Positions 7,789-15,965 are shown, counted from the first letter of the stretch. The stretch: 64,000 nt of DNA from Streptomyces candidus (GCF_014207445.1 NZ_JACHEM010000012.1:62001-126000); one strand, 5' to 3'. The notes: generated by a model from the sequence alone, not told the origin. Translations and numbers: made by a program.

Positions 7789-7880
7789 CCACGCCTCTCC
7801 TCCCGCGCACAGCTCCCGCACACGGCACACGGCACACAGCAACACCCGTCCGCAACACAGCGATGACAGGAGTACTCGCC

Positions 7881-8255
7881 ATGATCGTTCGTTCTCTTTC
7901 CGACGTCCCCGCGGTCGAGTGGGGCAGCGGCACCAGCCACCGCCTGCTCACCGAGGCCGACGGCATGGGCTTCACCGTCTGCGAGACGCTGGTCCGCCAG
8001 GGCACCTCCAGCGCGTTGCAGTACCTGGGCCACCTGGAGGCCTGCTACTGCATAGGCGGCTCGGGCGAGGTCGTCACCACGGACGGCGCCCACCACAAGA
8101 TCATGACGGGCACCATCTACGCCCTGGACAAGAACGACGCCCACCACCTGATCGCCTCCGACGACGAGGACCTCCTGCTGGTCTCCGTCTTCAGCCCGGC
8201 CCTGCGCGGCGACGAGAAGCACTCGCTGTCCGAGGACGGCTTCTCCCGCTACTGA
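7881..8255 (+). CDS. Ectoine-synthase-like cupin (EctC homologue)
   Basis: A 124-aa small cupin aligning end to end with ectoine synthase. MIVRSLSDVP matches the EctC start, HLEACYC matches HIEAVLC, and GTIYALDKNDAHHL matches GTMYLLDGHERHTV. The iron-binding residues known for EctC correspond to E53, Y80 and H88, with the same Tyr-to-His spacing. No ectA, ectB or ectD is nearby, so it is unlikely to make ectoine. A cyclising or dehydrating step on an amino-acid intermediate of this operon is the natural inference. RBS AGGAG precedes ATG 7881; an upstream ATG at 7863 would add six residues. Confidence 0.82.
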   Translation: MIVRSLSDVPAVEWGSGTSHRLLTEADGMGFTVCETLVRQGTSSALQYLGHLEACYCIGGSGEVVTTDGAHHKIMTGTIYALDKNDAHHLIASDDEDLLLVSVFSPALRGDEKHSLSEDGFSRY

Positions 8256-8373
8256 CCCGCTCCGCCGGGGGCGGGCCCGCACACCCGCGGACCCGCCCCC
8301 GGCACCGCCCCGCACTCCGCGCCCAGCACCCGGCGCCGGCCCGGCGCCCAGCGAAAGGCAAGGCAGAACACGC

Positions 8374-9504
8374 ATGGCAGCAGACACAGCCGAAGACACC
8401 TACGGCGTCACGGCCCCGTACGCGGACGAGCTGAACGACGACGTCGCCCGCTGGGACCGCGCCGCCGAGTTCCCGCACGAGAAGTGGAAGCCGCTGCAGC
8501 GGTCCGGCCTCTTCACCCTCCCCTTCGCCCCGGAGTACGGCGGCTCCGGCCGGACGCTCACCGAGACCATGAGGGCGCTGGAGGGCCTCGGCCACACCAG
8601 CCGGGACGCCGGCCTGAACTTCTCGGCGTCCACGCAGATCGTCAGCGTCGGCATCCCGCTGCAGGCGTTCGGCTCCGACGCACTGCGCGAGCACTACCTG
8701 CCGCGCGTCACCTCCGGTCAGGCCATCACCGCGCACGCGATCACCGAGCCGGGCCACGGTTCGGACGTGATGAACATCCGGACCACGGCCGTCCGCGACG
8801 GCGACGAGTACGTGCTCAACGGCGGCAAGATGTTCATCACCAACGCCCCGGTCGCCGACCTCTTCCTGCTCTACGTCCGTACCGGCAAGCCGGGCGCCTT
8901 CGGCCTCAGCACCTTCCTCGCCGAACGCGGCACTCCGGGCCTGACGGTCGGCGAGCCGCTGGAGACGATGGGACTGCGCACGTCCCCCATCAGCGAGGTC
9001 CTCCTGGAGGATGTCCGGCTGCCCGTCGGCAACCGGCTGGGCAGCGAGGGCGCCGGGTTCCTGATCATGGACCACGTGATGAAGCGGGAGGTCCTCTTCT
9101 CCTTCGCCGTCAACCTCGGCGAGATGACCCACCGCCTGCAGCGCGTGGTCGAACACGCCACCACACGCCAGCAGTTCGGCACCGCCATCGGCAAGAACCA
9201 GGCCGTCGCCCACAAGGTGGCGGACATGAAGATCGCCGTGGAGACCGCCCGCAAGTGGCTGTACGACACCGGCCGCAAGGTCGAGGCGGGCAAGGACGCC
9301 TCGACGGACGTGGCCATCACCAAGATCGTGGTCAGCGAGGCCAACCAGCGCACCGCCCAGGACGCGATCCAGATCTTCGGCGCCCGCGGCTACCTGACGG
9401 ACACCGGCATCGAGCGCGAGCTGCGCAACGCCGCCGCCGGCTCCATCTACTCCGGCACCAACGAAATCCAGCGCAACTGCATCGCCGCCCTGATGGGCCT
9501 GTGA
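8374..9504 (+). CDS. Acyl-CoA dehydrogenase-family, PltE/RedW-like acyl-carrier dehydrogenase
   Basis: A 376-aa flavoprotein. The FAD/substrate region has AHAITEPGHGSDVMNIRTTA and FITNAPVADLFLLYVRTG, and the C-terminal ACAD signature runs QIFGARGY...YSGTNEIQRN. The wording (NFSASTQ, GLRTSPIS, DHVMKREVLFSFAVNLGEMTHRL) is that of the PltE/RedW clade, which oxidises prolyl-S-carrier protein to pyrrolyl, rather than of fatty-acid enzymes. It sits three genes after the ligase and two after the PCP, so alpha,beta-desaturation of a PCP-bound aminoacyl group is likely. Proline as substrate is possible but unproven. Confidence 0.88.
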   Translation: MAADTAEDTYGVTAPYADELNDDVARWDRAAEFPHEKWKPLQRSGLFTLPFAPEYGGSGRTLTETMRALEGLGHTSRDAGLNFSASTQIVSVGIPLQAFGSDALREHYLPRVTSGQAITAHAITEPGHGSDVMNIRTTAVRDGDEYVLNGGKMFITNAPVADLFLLYVRTGKPGAFGLSTFLAERGTPGLTVGEPLETMGLRTSPISEVLLEDVRLPVGNRLGSEGAGFLIMDHVMKREVLFSFAVNLGEMTHRLQRVVEHATTRQQFGTAIGKNQAVAHKVADMKIAVETARKWLYDTGRKVEAGKDASTDVAITKIVVSEANQRTAQDAIQIFGARGYLTDTGIERELRNAAAGSIYSGTNEIQRNCIAALMGL

Positions 9505-9518
9505 CGAGAGGCACCCAC

Positions 9519-10292
9519 ATGACCGACACCCTCGCCGAAGCCGCGTTCGTACCGACGGCAGTGCCCGAACAGCCCGACCCGTCCGGGCGGGCGACCGCCC
9601 CCGAGCAGCTGACCGCCGACGACCGCGCACACCTCACGGCGGCCACCGACTTCCTCGACTACGAGCACGAGACCGTCAAGGCCTTCGTCGACAAGGCCCT
9701 GGTCGGGGTCGACCGCGAGACCGCCGACCCGGTCGACCTCGCCGTCGCCCTCTACTACGCGGTGCGCGACGGCATCCACTACGAGGTCTACGGCGCCAGC
9801 CTGTCGCCGCAGGGCCTGCAGGCGTCCTCCATCATCGACGCCCGCAAGGGCTTCTGCCTGCACAAGTCCGTCCTCTACGCCGCCTGTTGCCGCGCCGTCG
9901 GCATCCCCGCCCGACTGCACTACAGCGACGTCCGCAACCACCTCGCCTCCGACCGGCTGCGCTCGTACATAGGCGGCGACGTCTTCTTCCACGGCCTGGC
10001 CACCGTGTATCTCAACGGGCGCTGGATGAAGGTGACCCCGGTCTTCAACAAGCTCCTGTGCCGGCTGTACGGCATGACTCCGCTGGAGTTCGACGGCCGC
10101 TCCGACAGCCTCTACCACCCCTTCGACGCGAAGGGGCGGCAGAACATGGAGTTCCTCACCGACCACGGCGACTTCGACGACGTCCCGTACGAGTTCGTGA
10201 TGGGCAACATGCGCCGCAAGCACCCGAAGTTCCTGGACAAGGACGGCACCGGCACCGTCAGCGGCGGCTCGCTCGCCGACGAAGCGGTCTGA
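9519..10292 (+). CDS. Transglutaminase-like (papain-fold) enzyme
   Basis: A 257-aa protein. The transglutaminase core Cys is in ARKGFCLHKSVLYAACC (C113) and the His in FFHGLATVYLNGRWMKV (H158). The third position reads KVTPVFN, where classical members have Asp-Pro-Thr. Members with the xxTPxFN wording are common and are thought to keep thiol chemistry. RBS GAGAGG is 8 nt before ATG 9519, only 14 nt after the dehydrogenase stop. Transglutaminase homologues such as AdmF of andrimid make amide bonds from carrier-bound acyl groups; a similar acyl transfer here is a reasonable inference. Confidence 0.8.
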   Translation: MTDTLAEAAFVPTAVPEQPDPSGRATAPEQLTADDRAHLTAATDFLDYEHETVKAFVDKALVGVDRETADPVDLAVALYYAVRDGIHYEVYGASLSPQGLQASSIIDARKGFCLHKSVLYAACCRAVGIPARLHYSDVRNHLASDRLRSYIGGDVFFHGLATVYLNGRWMKVTPVFNKLLCRLYGMTPLEFDGRSDSLYHPFDAKGRQNMEFLTDHGDFDDVPYEFVMGNMRRKHPKFLDKDGTGTVSGGSLADEAV

Positions 10293-10374
10293 GCCCCGGG
10301 CGCGCCCACCCCCGCCGCGGGCACCGCATCCGCACCGACACAGCAGCAGGACAGCAGAAGAGGAGAGGCACCCC

Positions 10375-11214
10375 ATGACGCAGTTCCAGGCCCGTGAGGA
10401 CGGCTGGGCCGCGACCGCCCGCGTCGGCGTCGTCGTTCCGCACGCGGACGTCGGGCCGGAGACCGAGCTGCAGGCGATGGCGCCGCGCGACGTCTCCGTG
10501 CACGGTTCGCGCGTCCACTTCGGAGCGATGCGCCCCGGCGGGGAGATGGACCCCAAGATCCCGCACGACCCGGTGCGCGCCTTCATCGACCCGCCCTTCA
10601 TCGACGACGCGGTGGAGCTGCTCGCCGCCTCCCCGCTGGACTCCATCGCCCTGGGCTTCACCAGCTCTGCCTACGTCCTGGGCGCCGACGGCGAGCAGAA
10701 GCTGTTCGAGCGGCTCGCCGAACGCACCCGCGGCATCCCGCTCACCGGCACGACCCACGCCGCCGCGGCCGGCTTCACCGCCCTGGGCGCCGAACGGATC
10801 GCGCTCGTCAACCCGCCCTGGTTCGACGACGAGCTGTCCGCCCTGGGCGCCTCGTACTTCGACGAGCGCGGCTTCGACGTCGTCCACCACGCCCCCTGCG
10901 GCCTCCCCAGCAACCAGAAACTGATCACACCGGAGGCGCTGGTGCACTGGATCGAGACAGCCGTCGCACCGCACCAGCCGCAGGCGGTACTGGTCGCCGG
11001 CAACGGCATCCGCGCGGTGGGCACCATCGCGGGCCTGGAGGAGCGGCTCGGGTTCCCCGTACTCACCGCGAACCAGGTGCTCTTCTGGCACGCGCTTCAC
11101 CTCGCCGGGGGAAGCGGGGCGGCCGCGCGGATCACCGAGTACGGATCCCTGTTCAGCGTCCGCCCCGAGTCCGAGGGCGCGGGCATGGGCGTGGCGGTGG
11201 GTGCGGCCGCATGA
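10375..11214 (+). CDS. Asp/Glu racemase-fold (maleate isomerase/AMDase-like) protein without the two cysteines
   Basis: A 279-aa protein of the Asp/Glu/hydantoin racemase-arylmalonate decarboxylase superfamily. It has two Rossmann-like halves with RVGVVVPHAD at the start, IALGFTSSAYVLG (92-103) and PQAVLVAGNGIRAVGTI (202-218). The active-site cysteines of the superfamily sit in x-C-T-S and C-T/G-x motifs at these places. Here they read GFTS and AGNG, so neither Cys is present. The only nearby Cys is in HAPCGLPSNQ (C175). RBS AGAGGAGAGG precedes ATG 10375. It could bind a substrate, catalyse a different acid-base reaction or use C175. The role is unknown. Confidence 0.78.
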   Translation: MTQFQAREDGWAATARVGVVVPHADVGPETELQAMAPRDVSVHGSRVHFGAMRPGGEMDPKIPHDPVRAFIDPPFIDDAVELLAASPLDSIALGFTSSAYVLGADGEQKLFERLAERTRGIPLTGTTHAAAAGFTALGAERIALVNPPWFDDELSALGASYFDERGFDVVHHAPCGLPSNQKLITPEALVHWIETAVAPHQPQAVLVAGNGIRAVGTIAGLEERLGFPVLTANQVLFWHALHLAGGSGAAARITEYGSLFSVRPESEGAGMGVAVGAAA

Positions 11215-11453
11215 GCATGCTGCCCGCGTACGGCTACCAAGCCGCCGTGCAGGAGACCTGCGACACCCCGGAGTACTTCGTTCCCCTCGTGTGCTGGCAC
11301 GACGACGGGACCGGCGTGCGCGGCCTGGTGCTGCACCGCGGATCGCTGCGCCCGGCGGAGCAGGTGCCGGGATTCCGGCGCTATCTCGCCCACGAGGACC
11401 TTGAGCAGTACGCCACGACCGGTCCGTGGTCGCTGCTCGCAGCCACCGCCTGA
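11211..11453 (+). CDS. 80-aa orphan protein
   Basis: A short ORF whose ATG overlaps the preceding stop (ATGA), followed 55 nt later by the PPTase start, so it is clearly a member of the operon. The protein starts MSMLPAYGYQ and is soluble, with HEDLEQYATTGPWSL near its end and two Cys (CDTPEYF, VCWHDD). I recognise no family. The D/E-rich, Trp-containing sequence has no membrane segment or signal. It may be a small accessory subunit of the racemase-fold protein, with which it is translationally coupled. Confidence 0.72.
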   Translation: MSMLPAYGYQAAVQETCDTPEYFVPLVCWHDDGTGVRGLVLHRGSLRPAEQVPGFRRYLAHEDLEQYATTGPWSLLAATA

Positions 11454-11508
11454 TCCGACCCGTGGCGGGGACCGGCCGGGTCCCCGTCGCATCAGGAGCC
11501 GTATCGAC

Positions 11509-12273
11509 ATGACACACGACCTCAAGTGGTCCGACGCACCCCCGGGGGAGGTCCGCGATCCGGTCGGCATCTGGATTGTCCGGGCTCCGGCAGGGCAGCA
11601 CCTCTCGGACGGCGGGCCTCCGCCCGACTGGTTCGACGAGAGGGAAAGGCGCCGGCTGGCCTCGATACCGCAGCCGGCCGGGAGGGAGGCCTACGTCTTC
11701 GCCCACTGGGCGCTGCGGAGCGTTCTCGGGTCCTCGCTCGGCTGCTCACCCAGGAGCGTCGGCTTCCTGCGGCAGCCGTGTCCCGGCTGTGGCGGGGCAC
11801 ACGGAAGACCGGCCATCCGCGACCCGGGCCCGGACAGCGAAGCACTGGAGTTCTCGATGTCGCACAGCGGGGACCACGTCGCCATCGGCGTCGCCGAGGC
11901 CACCATCGGCATCGACATCGAGTCCTGGCCGACCCCGGAATCCGTCGCCGGTTACCTGCCGTTCCTCCACCCGAAGGAACAGCAGTGGCTGGGCGGGCGT
12001 CCAGATGACGAACTCGTCCGGGACTTCGCCCGCCTGTGGACCCGCAAGGAGGCCATGGCCAAGGCGACGGGCCAGGGCATGGCCGCCATCATGAACCGGC
12101 TGGATCTCACCAACCAGCCGCTCGGCTGGCGGGTACGGCAGCTGCTCGCACCACCCGGGTACGAGGCCAGCTTCGCGGTCCCGGCCTCGGTGCACGTCGA
12201 CGTCACGATGCACGACGAGCTCCCGGAGCCGATGCCGGAGCCGGTGGCCATGCCGGAGCCGGTGCAGGTCTGA
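11509..12273 (+). CDS. 4'-phosphopantetheinyl transferase, Sfp type
   Basis: A 254-aa Sfp/EntD-like enzyme that converts apo to holo carrier proteins using CoA. Core motifs: IGVAEATIGIDIES (Mg-binding D-x-E) and FARLWTRKEAMAKATGQGM (W-x-x-K-E-A). A Cys-rich insert CPGCGGAHGRP lies before the core. The C-terminus is a short Pro-Glu repeat (PEPMPEPVAMPEPVQV). RBS CAGGAG precedes ATG 11509. It is the last gene of the operon before a 19-bp perfect hairpin and most likely activates the PCP at 7528. Confidence 0.93.
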   Translation: MTHDLKWSDAPPGEVRDPVGIWIVRAPAGQHLSDGGPPPDWFDERERRRLASIPQPAGREAYVFAHWALRSVLGSSLGCSPRSVGFLRQPCPGCGGAHGRPAIRDPGPDSEALEFSMSHSGDHVAIGVAEATIGIDIESWPTPESVAGYLPFLHPKEQQWLGGRPDDELVRDFARLWTRKEAMAKATGQGMAAIMNRLDLTNQPLGWRVRQLLAPPGYEASFAVPASVHVDVTMHDELPEPMPEPVAMPEPVQV

Positions 12274-12279
12274 CCCGAC

Positions 12280-12326
12280 GGCGGGCGGCCCGTATCCCCC
12301 TTGGCAAGGGATACGGGCCGCCCGCC
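12280..12326. terminator. Bidirectional terminator, 19-bp perfect stem
   Basis: GGCGGGCGGCCCGTATCCC at 12280-12298 pairs perfectly with 12308-12326 around a 9-nt loop, between the convergent PPTase (+) and AfsA-like (-) genes. Confidence 0.9.
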
Positions 12327-12360
12327 GCGCTGCGTACTGCGTTGTTTCCGGTAATACGGT

Positions 12361-13314
12361 CTACAGGCCGATCGCGGGCTCGACGGTCACCTCGGAGCTG
12401 AAGACCCGGACGCCGCGCTGCTCGATCGACACGTCCACCCGGCTCCGGCCCGTGCGGTCGCGGACCGGCTCGCCGGCCAGGACGGAGGCGGGGACGTCGA
12501 ACTCGACGTACCGGGCGAAGTCCGTCTTCATCCCGGTGACCACCGAAGCTCCGTCGCCGACGGCGTGCGCCGCCTGCCGGGCGGCTTCCAGGAGAAGCAT
12601 CCCTGGCACGTGATCGACGGCGTGGTCGAACAGCACCGGGTGCCCGGGGTCCACCCGCAGCCTCCACTGTCCGGGCACACCGGCCGGATCCGGTGAGAGC
12701 ACCACGTCGTCCGGGGAGACCCGGTCCACCAGGTGCGGCTCCACGGGCGGGCCCGGCGGCAGGCAGTGCGCGAGCGCGGCGCCGATGTCCGCGTAACTCC
12801 CGCGCAACCGCCGGTATATGGCCGCGGGCTGGTTGTTGAAGCGGGTGTGAGCGGTACCCATCAGCCGCTCCCCCAGGTGGACTTCCATGTCCATCGTCAT
12901 GCCGGCGAACCTGGCGCCGCGGCGGACCACGTCCGAGCAGGACACCACGAGGCGCACCTCCTCCTCGGTGGTGGCCACCAGCGACGCCAGCGGCTCGATC
13001 GAGAAGCTGAAGTTCTCCCACGCCTGCTTGTACTCCCGCGGAACGCCGTGCACGGCGTGGGACAGCAGCGGCACCGCCTGGCGCACGCTCTCGGCGAGCA
13101 GCAGCGGGTCGTACACCCCCTTCGACGGGCGGTAGAAGCCGTGCCCCTGCGGCCAGCGTGCGGTGATCACGTATTGCCCCTGGGACGGCTCGGCCCACGC
13201 CTTGAGCAGCACTTCCTCACCCCGAAGCTTGTGCACCTGCCACTGATGGACCGACTGCGTCTCAAGATCCAGTACCGAAACAGACAACTTTCCGCCCCCA
13301 CGATCGGTAGTCAT
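12361..13314 (-). CDS. AfsA/ScbA-like gamma-butyrolactone synthase
   Basis: A 317-aa protein with two hot-dog repeats, the AfsA family that condenses a beta-ketoacyl chain with dihydroxyacetone phosphate in A-factor/SCB synthesis. Each repeat keeps the E-x-x-R catalytic pair: AESVRQA (E75, R78) and LEAARQA (E243, R246). The lengths and the phrases YDPLLLAES and DHVPGMLLLEA match the family. It is divergent from an ScbR-like receptor gene at 13533, the classic scbA-scbR arrangement, and has its own promoter (TTGACT-17-CATTAT). It probably makes a diffusible signal controlling the neighbouring biosynthetic operon. Confidence 0.93.
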   Translation of the reverse strand: MTTDRGGGKLSVSVLDLETQSVHQWQVHKLRGEEVLLKAWAEPSQGQYVITARWPQGHGFYRPSKGVYDPLLLAESVRQAVPLLSHAVHGVPREYKQAWENFSFSIEPLASLVATTEEEVRLVVSCSDVVRRGARFAGMTMDMEVHLGERLMGTAHTRFNNQPAAIYRRLRGSYADIGAALAHCLPPGPPVEPHLVDRVSPDDVVLSPDPAGVPGQWRLRVDPGHPVLFDHAVDHVPGMLLLEAARQAAHAVGDGASVVTGMKTDFARYVEFDVPASVLAGEPVRDRTGRSRVDVSIEQRGVRVFSSEVTVEPAIGL

Positions 13315-13369
13315 TTGCGGACGACTACACAGAGATGCCCGAGGCCCACTCCGTGTACCCGACGCAAAA

Positions 13370-13398
13370 ATAATGATCCTTTTGTTTTCTTAAGTCAA
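13370..13398 (-). promoter_or_regulatory. Promoter of the AfsA-like gene
   Basis: On the minus strand, TTGACT (13398-13393), a 17-nt spacer and CATTAT (13375-13370), ~56 nt before the ATG. The spacer holds an AT-rich imperfect palindrome AAAACAA-N8-TTATTTT, a candidate receptor-binding element. Confidence 0.65.
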
Positions 13399-13470
13399 GG
13401 GGTCGCAATCTCTTTGTCTTCTTGCGAGAGGATTAGGGGATATTGGCAACTCAAAGCCCATAAAACGGAC

Positions 13471-13499
13471 TTGCTCAAACCGGGGGGCCCTCGGATAAC
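13471..13499 (+). promoter_or_regulatory. Promoter of the ScbR-like gene
   Basis: TTGCTC (13471-13476), a 17-nt spacer and GATAAC (13494-13499), 34 nt before ATG 13533. It lies in the same intergenic region as the opposing AfsA promoter, so one receptor could control both. Confidence 0.55.
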
Positions 13500-13532
13500 G
13501 TAAGGAGCGTTCTTTTTGGGAAGGTGAGAGAA

Positions 13533-14162
13533 ATGGCGCAACTGAAACAGGAGCGAGCGGAACAGACCCGCCGCACACTCCTGCTCGCTGCAGCAGAGGT
13601 CTTCGACGAGTCCGGCTACGCGGGGGCCAGCATCACCCGCATCCTCAAGCGCGCCGGCGTGACGGCAGGGGCGCTCTACTTCCACTTCGGCTCCAAGGAA
13701 GGCCTCGCCAAGGCCGTGATGGTCGAGCAAGGTGAGCACCTCGAACTGCCGGGCGGCCCGGACGGTTTGCAGCGGCTCGTATACATCACCCTGTACTTGG
13801 CCCGGCAGTTGCAGGTCGACCCGGTTCTGCGTGGCGGCGTACGGCTAGCCGTGGAGCAAGGTGAGTTCGGCCTGCAGGACGACGAGGCCTATCAGGGATG
13901 GATCCAGGTCTTCGACGAACAGTTGCTTGCCGCCCGCTCCCATGGCGAACTGGCCCACGACGCGCTGGTGGACGAGGTGTCCTGGCTCCTGGTGGGTTCG
14001 TTCACCGGAATGCAGCTCTTCTCCCAGATCACCACCCACCGGGCTGACCTGCCTGCCCGGATCCGTATGCTGTGGCGCTACCTCCTACCGTCCGTGGCGT
14101 CCCCGCAGATCAAGAGATCGATCGTCATCGACGATGCCCCGTCGGCCGAGCAGAGCGCGTGA
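13533..14162 (+). CDS. Gamma-butyrolactone receptor, ScbR/ArpA-like TetR regulator
   Basis: A 209-aa TetR protein. The DNA-binding domain (QERAEQTRRTLLLAAAEVF ... SITRILKRAGVTAGALYFHFGSK) is nearly the signature of the ArpA/ScbR/BarA family. The C-terminal part (VDEVSWLLVGSFTGMQLFSQ) has the family's W-x-x-x-G-S-F-x-G-x-Q element, where a Trp contacts the lactone. Start ATG 13533 was chosen because AAGG lies nine nt upstream; GTG 13524 is an alternative. It is divergent from the AfsA-like gene and overlaps the epimerase gene by GTGA. It probably represses both until the lactone binds. Confidence 0.93.
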   Translation: MAQLKQERAEQTRRTLLLAAAEVFDESGYAGASITRILKRAGVTAGALYFHFGSKEGLAKAVMVEQGEHLELPGGPDGLQRLVYITLYLARQLQVDPVLRGGVRLAVEQGEFGLQDDEAYQGWIQVFDEQLLAARSHGELAHDALVDEVSWLLVGSFTGMQLFSQITTHRADLPARIRMLWRYLLPSVASPQIKRSIVIDDAPSAEQSA

Positions 14163-15127
14163 GGGCCACAGTCATCGGCGCGACCGGCTTCATCGGTGGC
14201 GCCGTGGTGGACCAACTCCTCTGCCTCGGGGTGGAGGTCAGAGCCGTAGGGCGCCACGCCCCGGCCGTCGAGGAGCGGGCAGGGGTCGAGTGGGTCGAAG
14301 CCGACCTTGCGGAGCCGCCCTCCTTGCGCGGTCTGTGCAGGGGCAGTGATGTACTGCTGCAACTCGCTTCGTACATCGGGCCCGACCCCGCACGCTGTCA
14401 CCGCGTCAACACACTCGGCACCCGTGAGGTGGTGCGCGAAGCAGAGCGCTCCGGAATCCGGCGCACGGTCCTGCTGTCGACGGCCGCCGCGTACGGGGCC
14501 GGAGTGCACCGTGGGGTCGCTGTCGGACAGGTGGAGCCCGGTCCGCTTTCGGTGACCAGCGCAAGTCGTCGTGCCGCCGAGCAGTCGGTCCTCGATGCCC
14601 ACGGGGTGGTGCTGCGGCCCGGTCTGGTGGTCGGCACAGGCGACCGATGGGTGGTGCCCGCACTCGCGGATGCTCTCCGCAGGGTGCCTGCACGCTGGAG
14701 CGGCGGACAGGCACTGCACTCCCTGATCTCCGTGCACGACCTGGCCCGGCTGATCGCCGGGATCACGGTCGTACAGCCCACCCCGGAAACGGGAGGACGC
14801 ATCTTTCACGCGAACCATCCGCGCCCCGTGCCGATCGCCGACTTGATCTCCTCGCTGGCCGCGCGCGGACTTGTAGTGGACCCGACGGAGGATTGGCCGC
14901 TCGACCGGTGCCTGGCCGCGCTCGGTGAACGGTCCGGTTGGGTGAGCGAGCGTCAGTTCCGGTTGCTCGCTGAGGACCACTGGTACCTGAGCGAGGATGT
15001 GTGGAACGCGTTCGGCGTCGCCCCCGCCCCCGATCCGCTGTTATGGCTCACTCATGCGGCCGACTGGTATCGGAGGCACTTGGCCGAGACGGACCGCCAC
15101 AGCGCTCAGTCTCGCTGTTCCGGTTGA
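14159..15127 (+). CDS. NAD-dependent epimerase/dehydratase-type reductase, butyrolactone pathway
   Basis: A 322-aa extended short-chain dehydrogenase. It starts with the Rossmann motif VIGATGFIGGAVVDQL, has Asp in VEADLAEP, and STAAAYGAG marks the Ser/Tyr region; the Y-x-x-x-K motif is not well preserved (TSASRRAAEQ). GTG 14159 overlaps the receptor stop in GTGA. An oxidoreductase beside scbR/barA (ScbB, BarS types) is usual and reduces the 6-keto group or tailors the lactone, so the same role is inferred. A terminator follows at 15397. Confidence 0.85.
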   Translation: MRATVIGATGFIGGAVVDQLLCLGVEVRAVGRHAPAVEERAGVEWVEADLAEPPSLRGLCRGSDVLLQLASYIGPDPARCHRVNTLGTREVVREAERSGIRRTVLLSTAAAYGAGVHRGVAVGQVEPGPLSVTSASRRAAEQSVLDAHGVVLRPGLVVGTGDRWVVPALADALRRVPARWSGGQALHSLISVHDLARLIAGITVVQPTPETGGRIFHANHPRPVPIADLISSLAARGLVVDPTEDWPLDRCLAALGERSGWVSERQFRLLAEDHWYLSEDVWNAFGVAPAPDPLLWLTHAADWYRRHLAETDRHSAQSRCSG

Positions 15128-15396
15128 GTCGATGAGGTTGTCGCTGGGCGCCGGCACTCGGGCGCGCGGGGCGCTTTCGCCGCCCAGCACGGATGTGGCT
15201 CGGCGCGATGGCTGGATGCCGGATCGGACGGAGCCGCCCGGCCGGCCGGAGGCGGCCACGCGTCGTGCCGGGAACCCGTGCACCCGCGCTGCGAGCACCA
15301 CCAGGACCCCGGCCGGCGCGGGCTCGATCGTCCACACCTCGGAGCCGCCCTCGCGGTGGACGGCGGCAGAACCGCGAAGTGACACAGCACGCACGC

Positions 15397-15443
15397 CACA
15401 GGCGCCGGGTGCCCTTTTCCAGAAAGGGCAGCAGGCGCCTGTG
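15397..15443. terminator. Bidirectional terminator
   Basis: CACAGGCGCC...TGCCCTTT pairs with AAAGGGCA...GGCGCCTGTG around TCCAG, with three unpaired bases within the stem. It lies between the convergent epimerase (+) and SMR (-) genes. The rest of 15128-15396 shows no gene-like ORF. Confidence 0.85.
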
Positions 15444-15463
15444 GGCGTTGGCTTCGGCGTACG

Positions 15464-15883
15464 TCAGACCGTCACCGTTCCGGGCCGGTCCGTGAGACGC
15501 CCGGCTTCCGGGGTCCCGGCCTGTGCCTCGGCGGGCTTCGTACGGTCGGCGAGCTTGAGCCAGATGACTCCGACGATGATGACGGCCAGCCAGACGCCCT
15601 TGGTCACGGTGAGGGTCTCGTCGAAGAAGAGCGGGCCGAAGACCGCGGCACCGACCGCTCCGATACCCGCCCAGACGGCGTAGCCGACACTCACGTCGAT
15701 CGTGCGCAGGGCGAGGCTCAGTGCGTAGAGCGTGAGGAGGAAGAACACCACGGCGACCAGGGACCAGGTCAGGCGGGTGAAGCCTTCACTGCCGCCGACG
15801 GCGAGCGCGTACCCGATCTCGAAGACTCCGGCGAGGAGGAGCATGAGCCAGGCGTTGGCGGAGCTCCGGGCTGCGTTGGACAT
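15464..15883 (-). CDS. SMR-family exporter subunit A
   Basis: A 139-aa four-helix small multidrug resistance protein with a ~25-aa hydrophilic C-terminal tail. The essential Glu lies in helix 1 (LLLAGVFEIGYALAV). Helix 2-3 carries YAVWAGIGAVGAAVFG, close to the guanidinium-exporter (Gdx) wording YAIWTGIGALGAV. It pairs with a second SMR gene 82 nt upstream, the arrangement of heterodimeric pumps such as YkkCD. No guanidine riboswitch was found. It is the last gene of the deaminase-SMR-SMR unit. Confidence 0.92.
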   Translation of the reverse strand: MSNAARSSANAWLMLLLAGVFEIGYALAVGGSEGFTRLTWSLVAVVFFLLTLYALSLALRTIDVSVGYAVWAGIGAVGAAVFGPLFFDETLTVTKGVWLAVIIVGVIWLKLADRTKPAEAQAGTPEAGRLTDRPGTVTV

Positions 15884-15965
15884 GGGAGGTGGGTCCTCTC
15901 GTGAAAGATCGTCAGGTCGTTGCGGGTGGAGCGGAGTGCGAAGTCGGGGAGGCCGGGCGCGGGGC

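Noticed and set aside
12733..13503. 256-codon plus-strand ORF across the AfsA-like gene
   Set aside because: Antisense to a clear AfsA homologue and runs through its promoter region.
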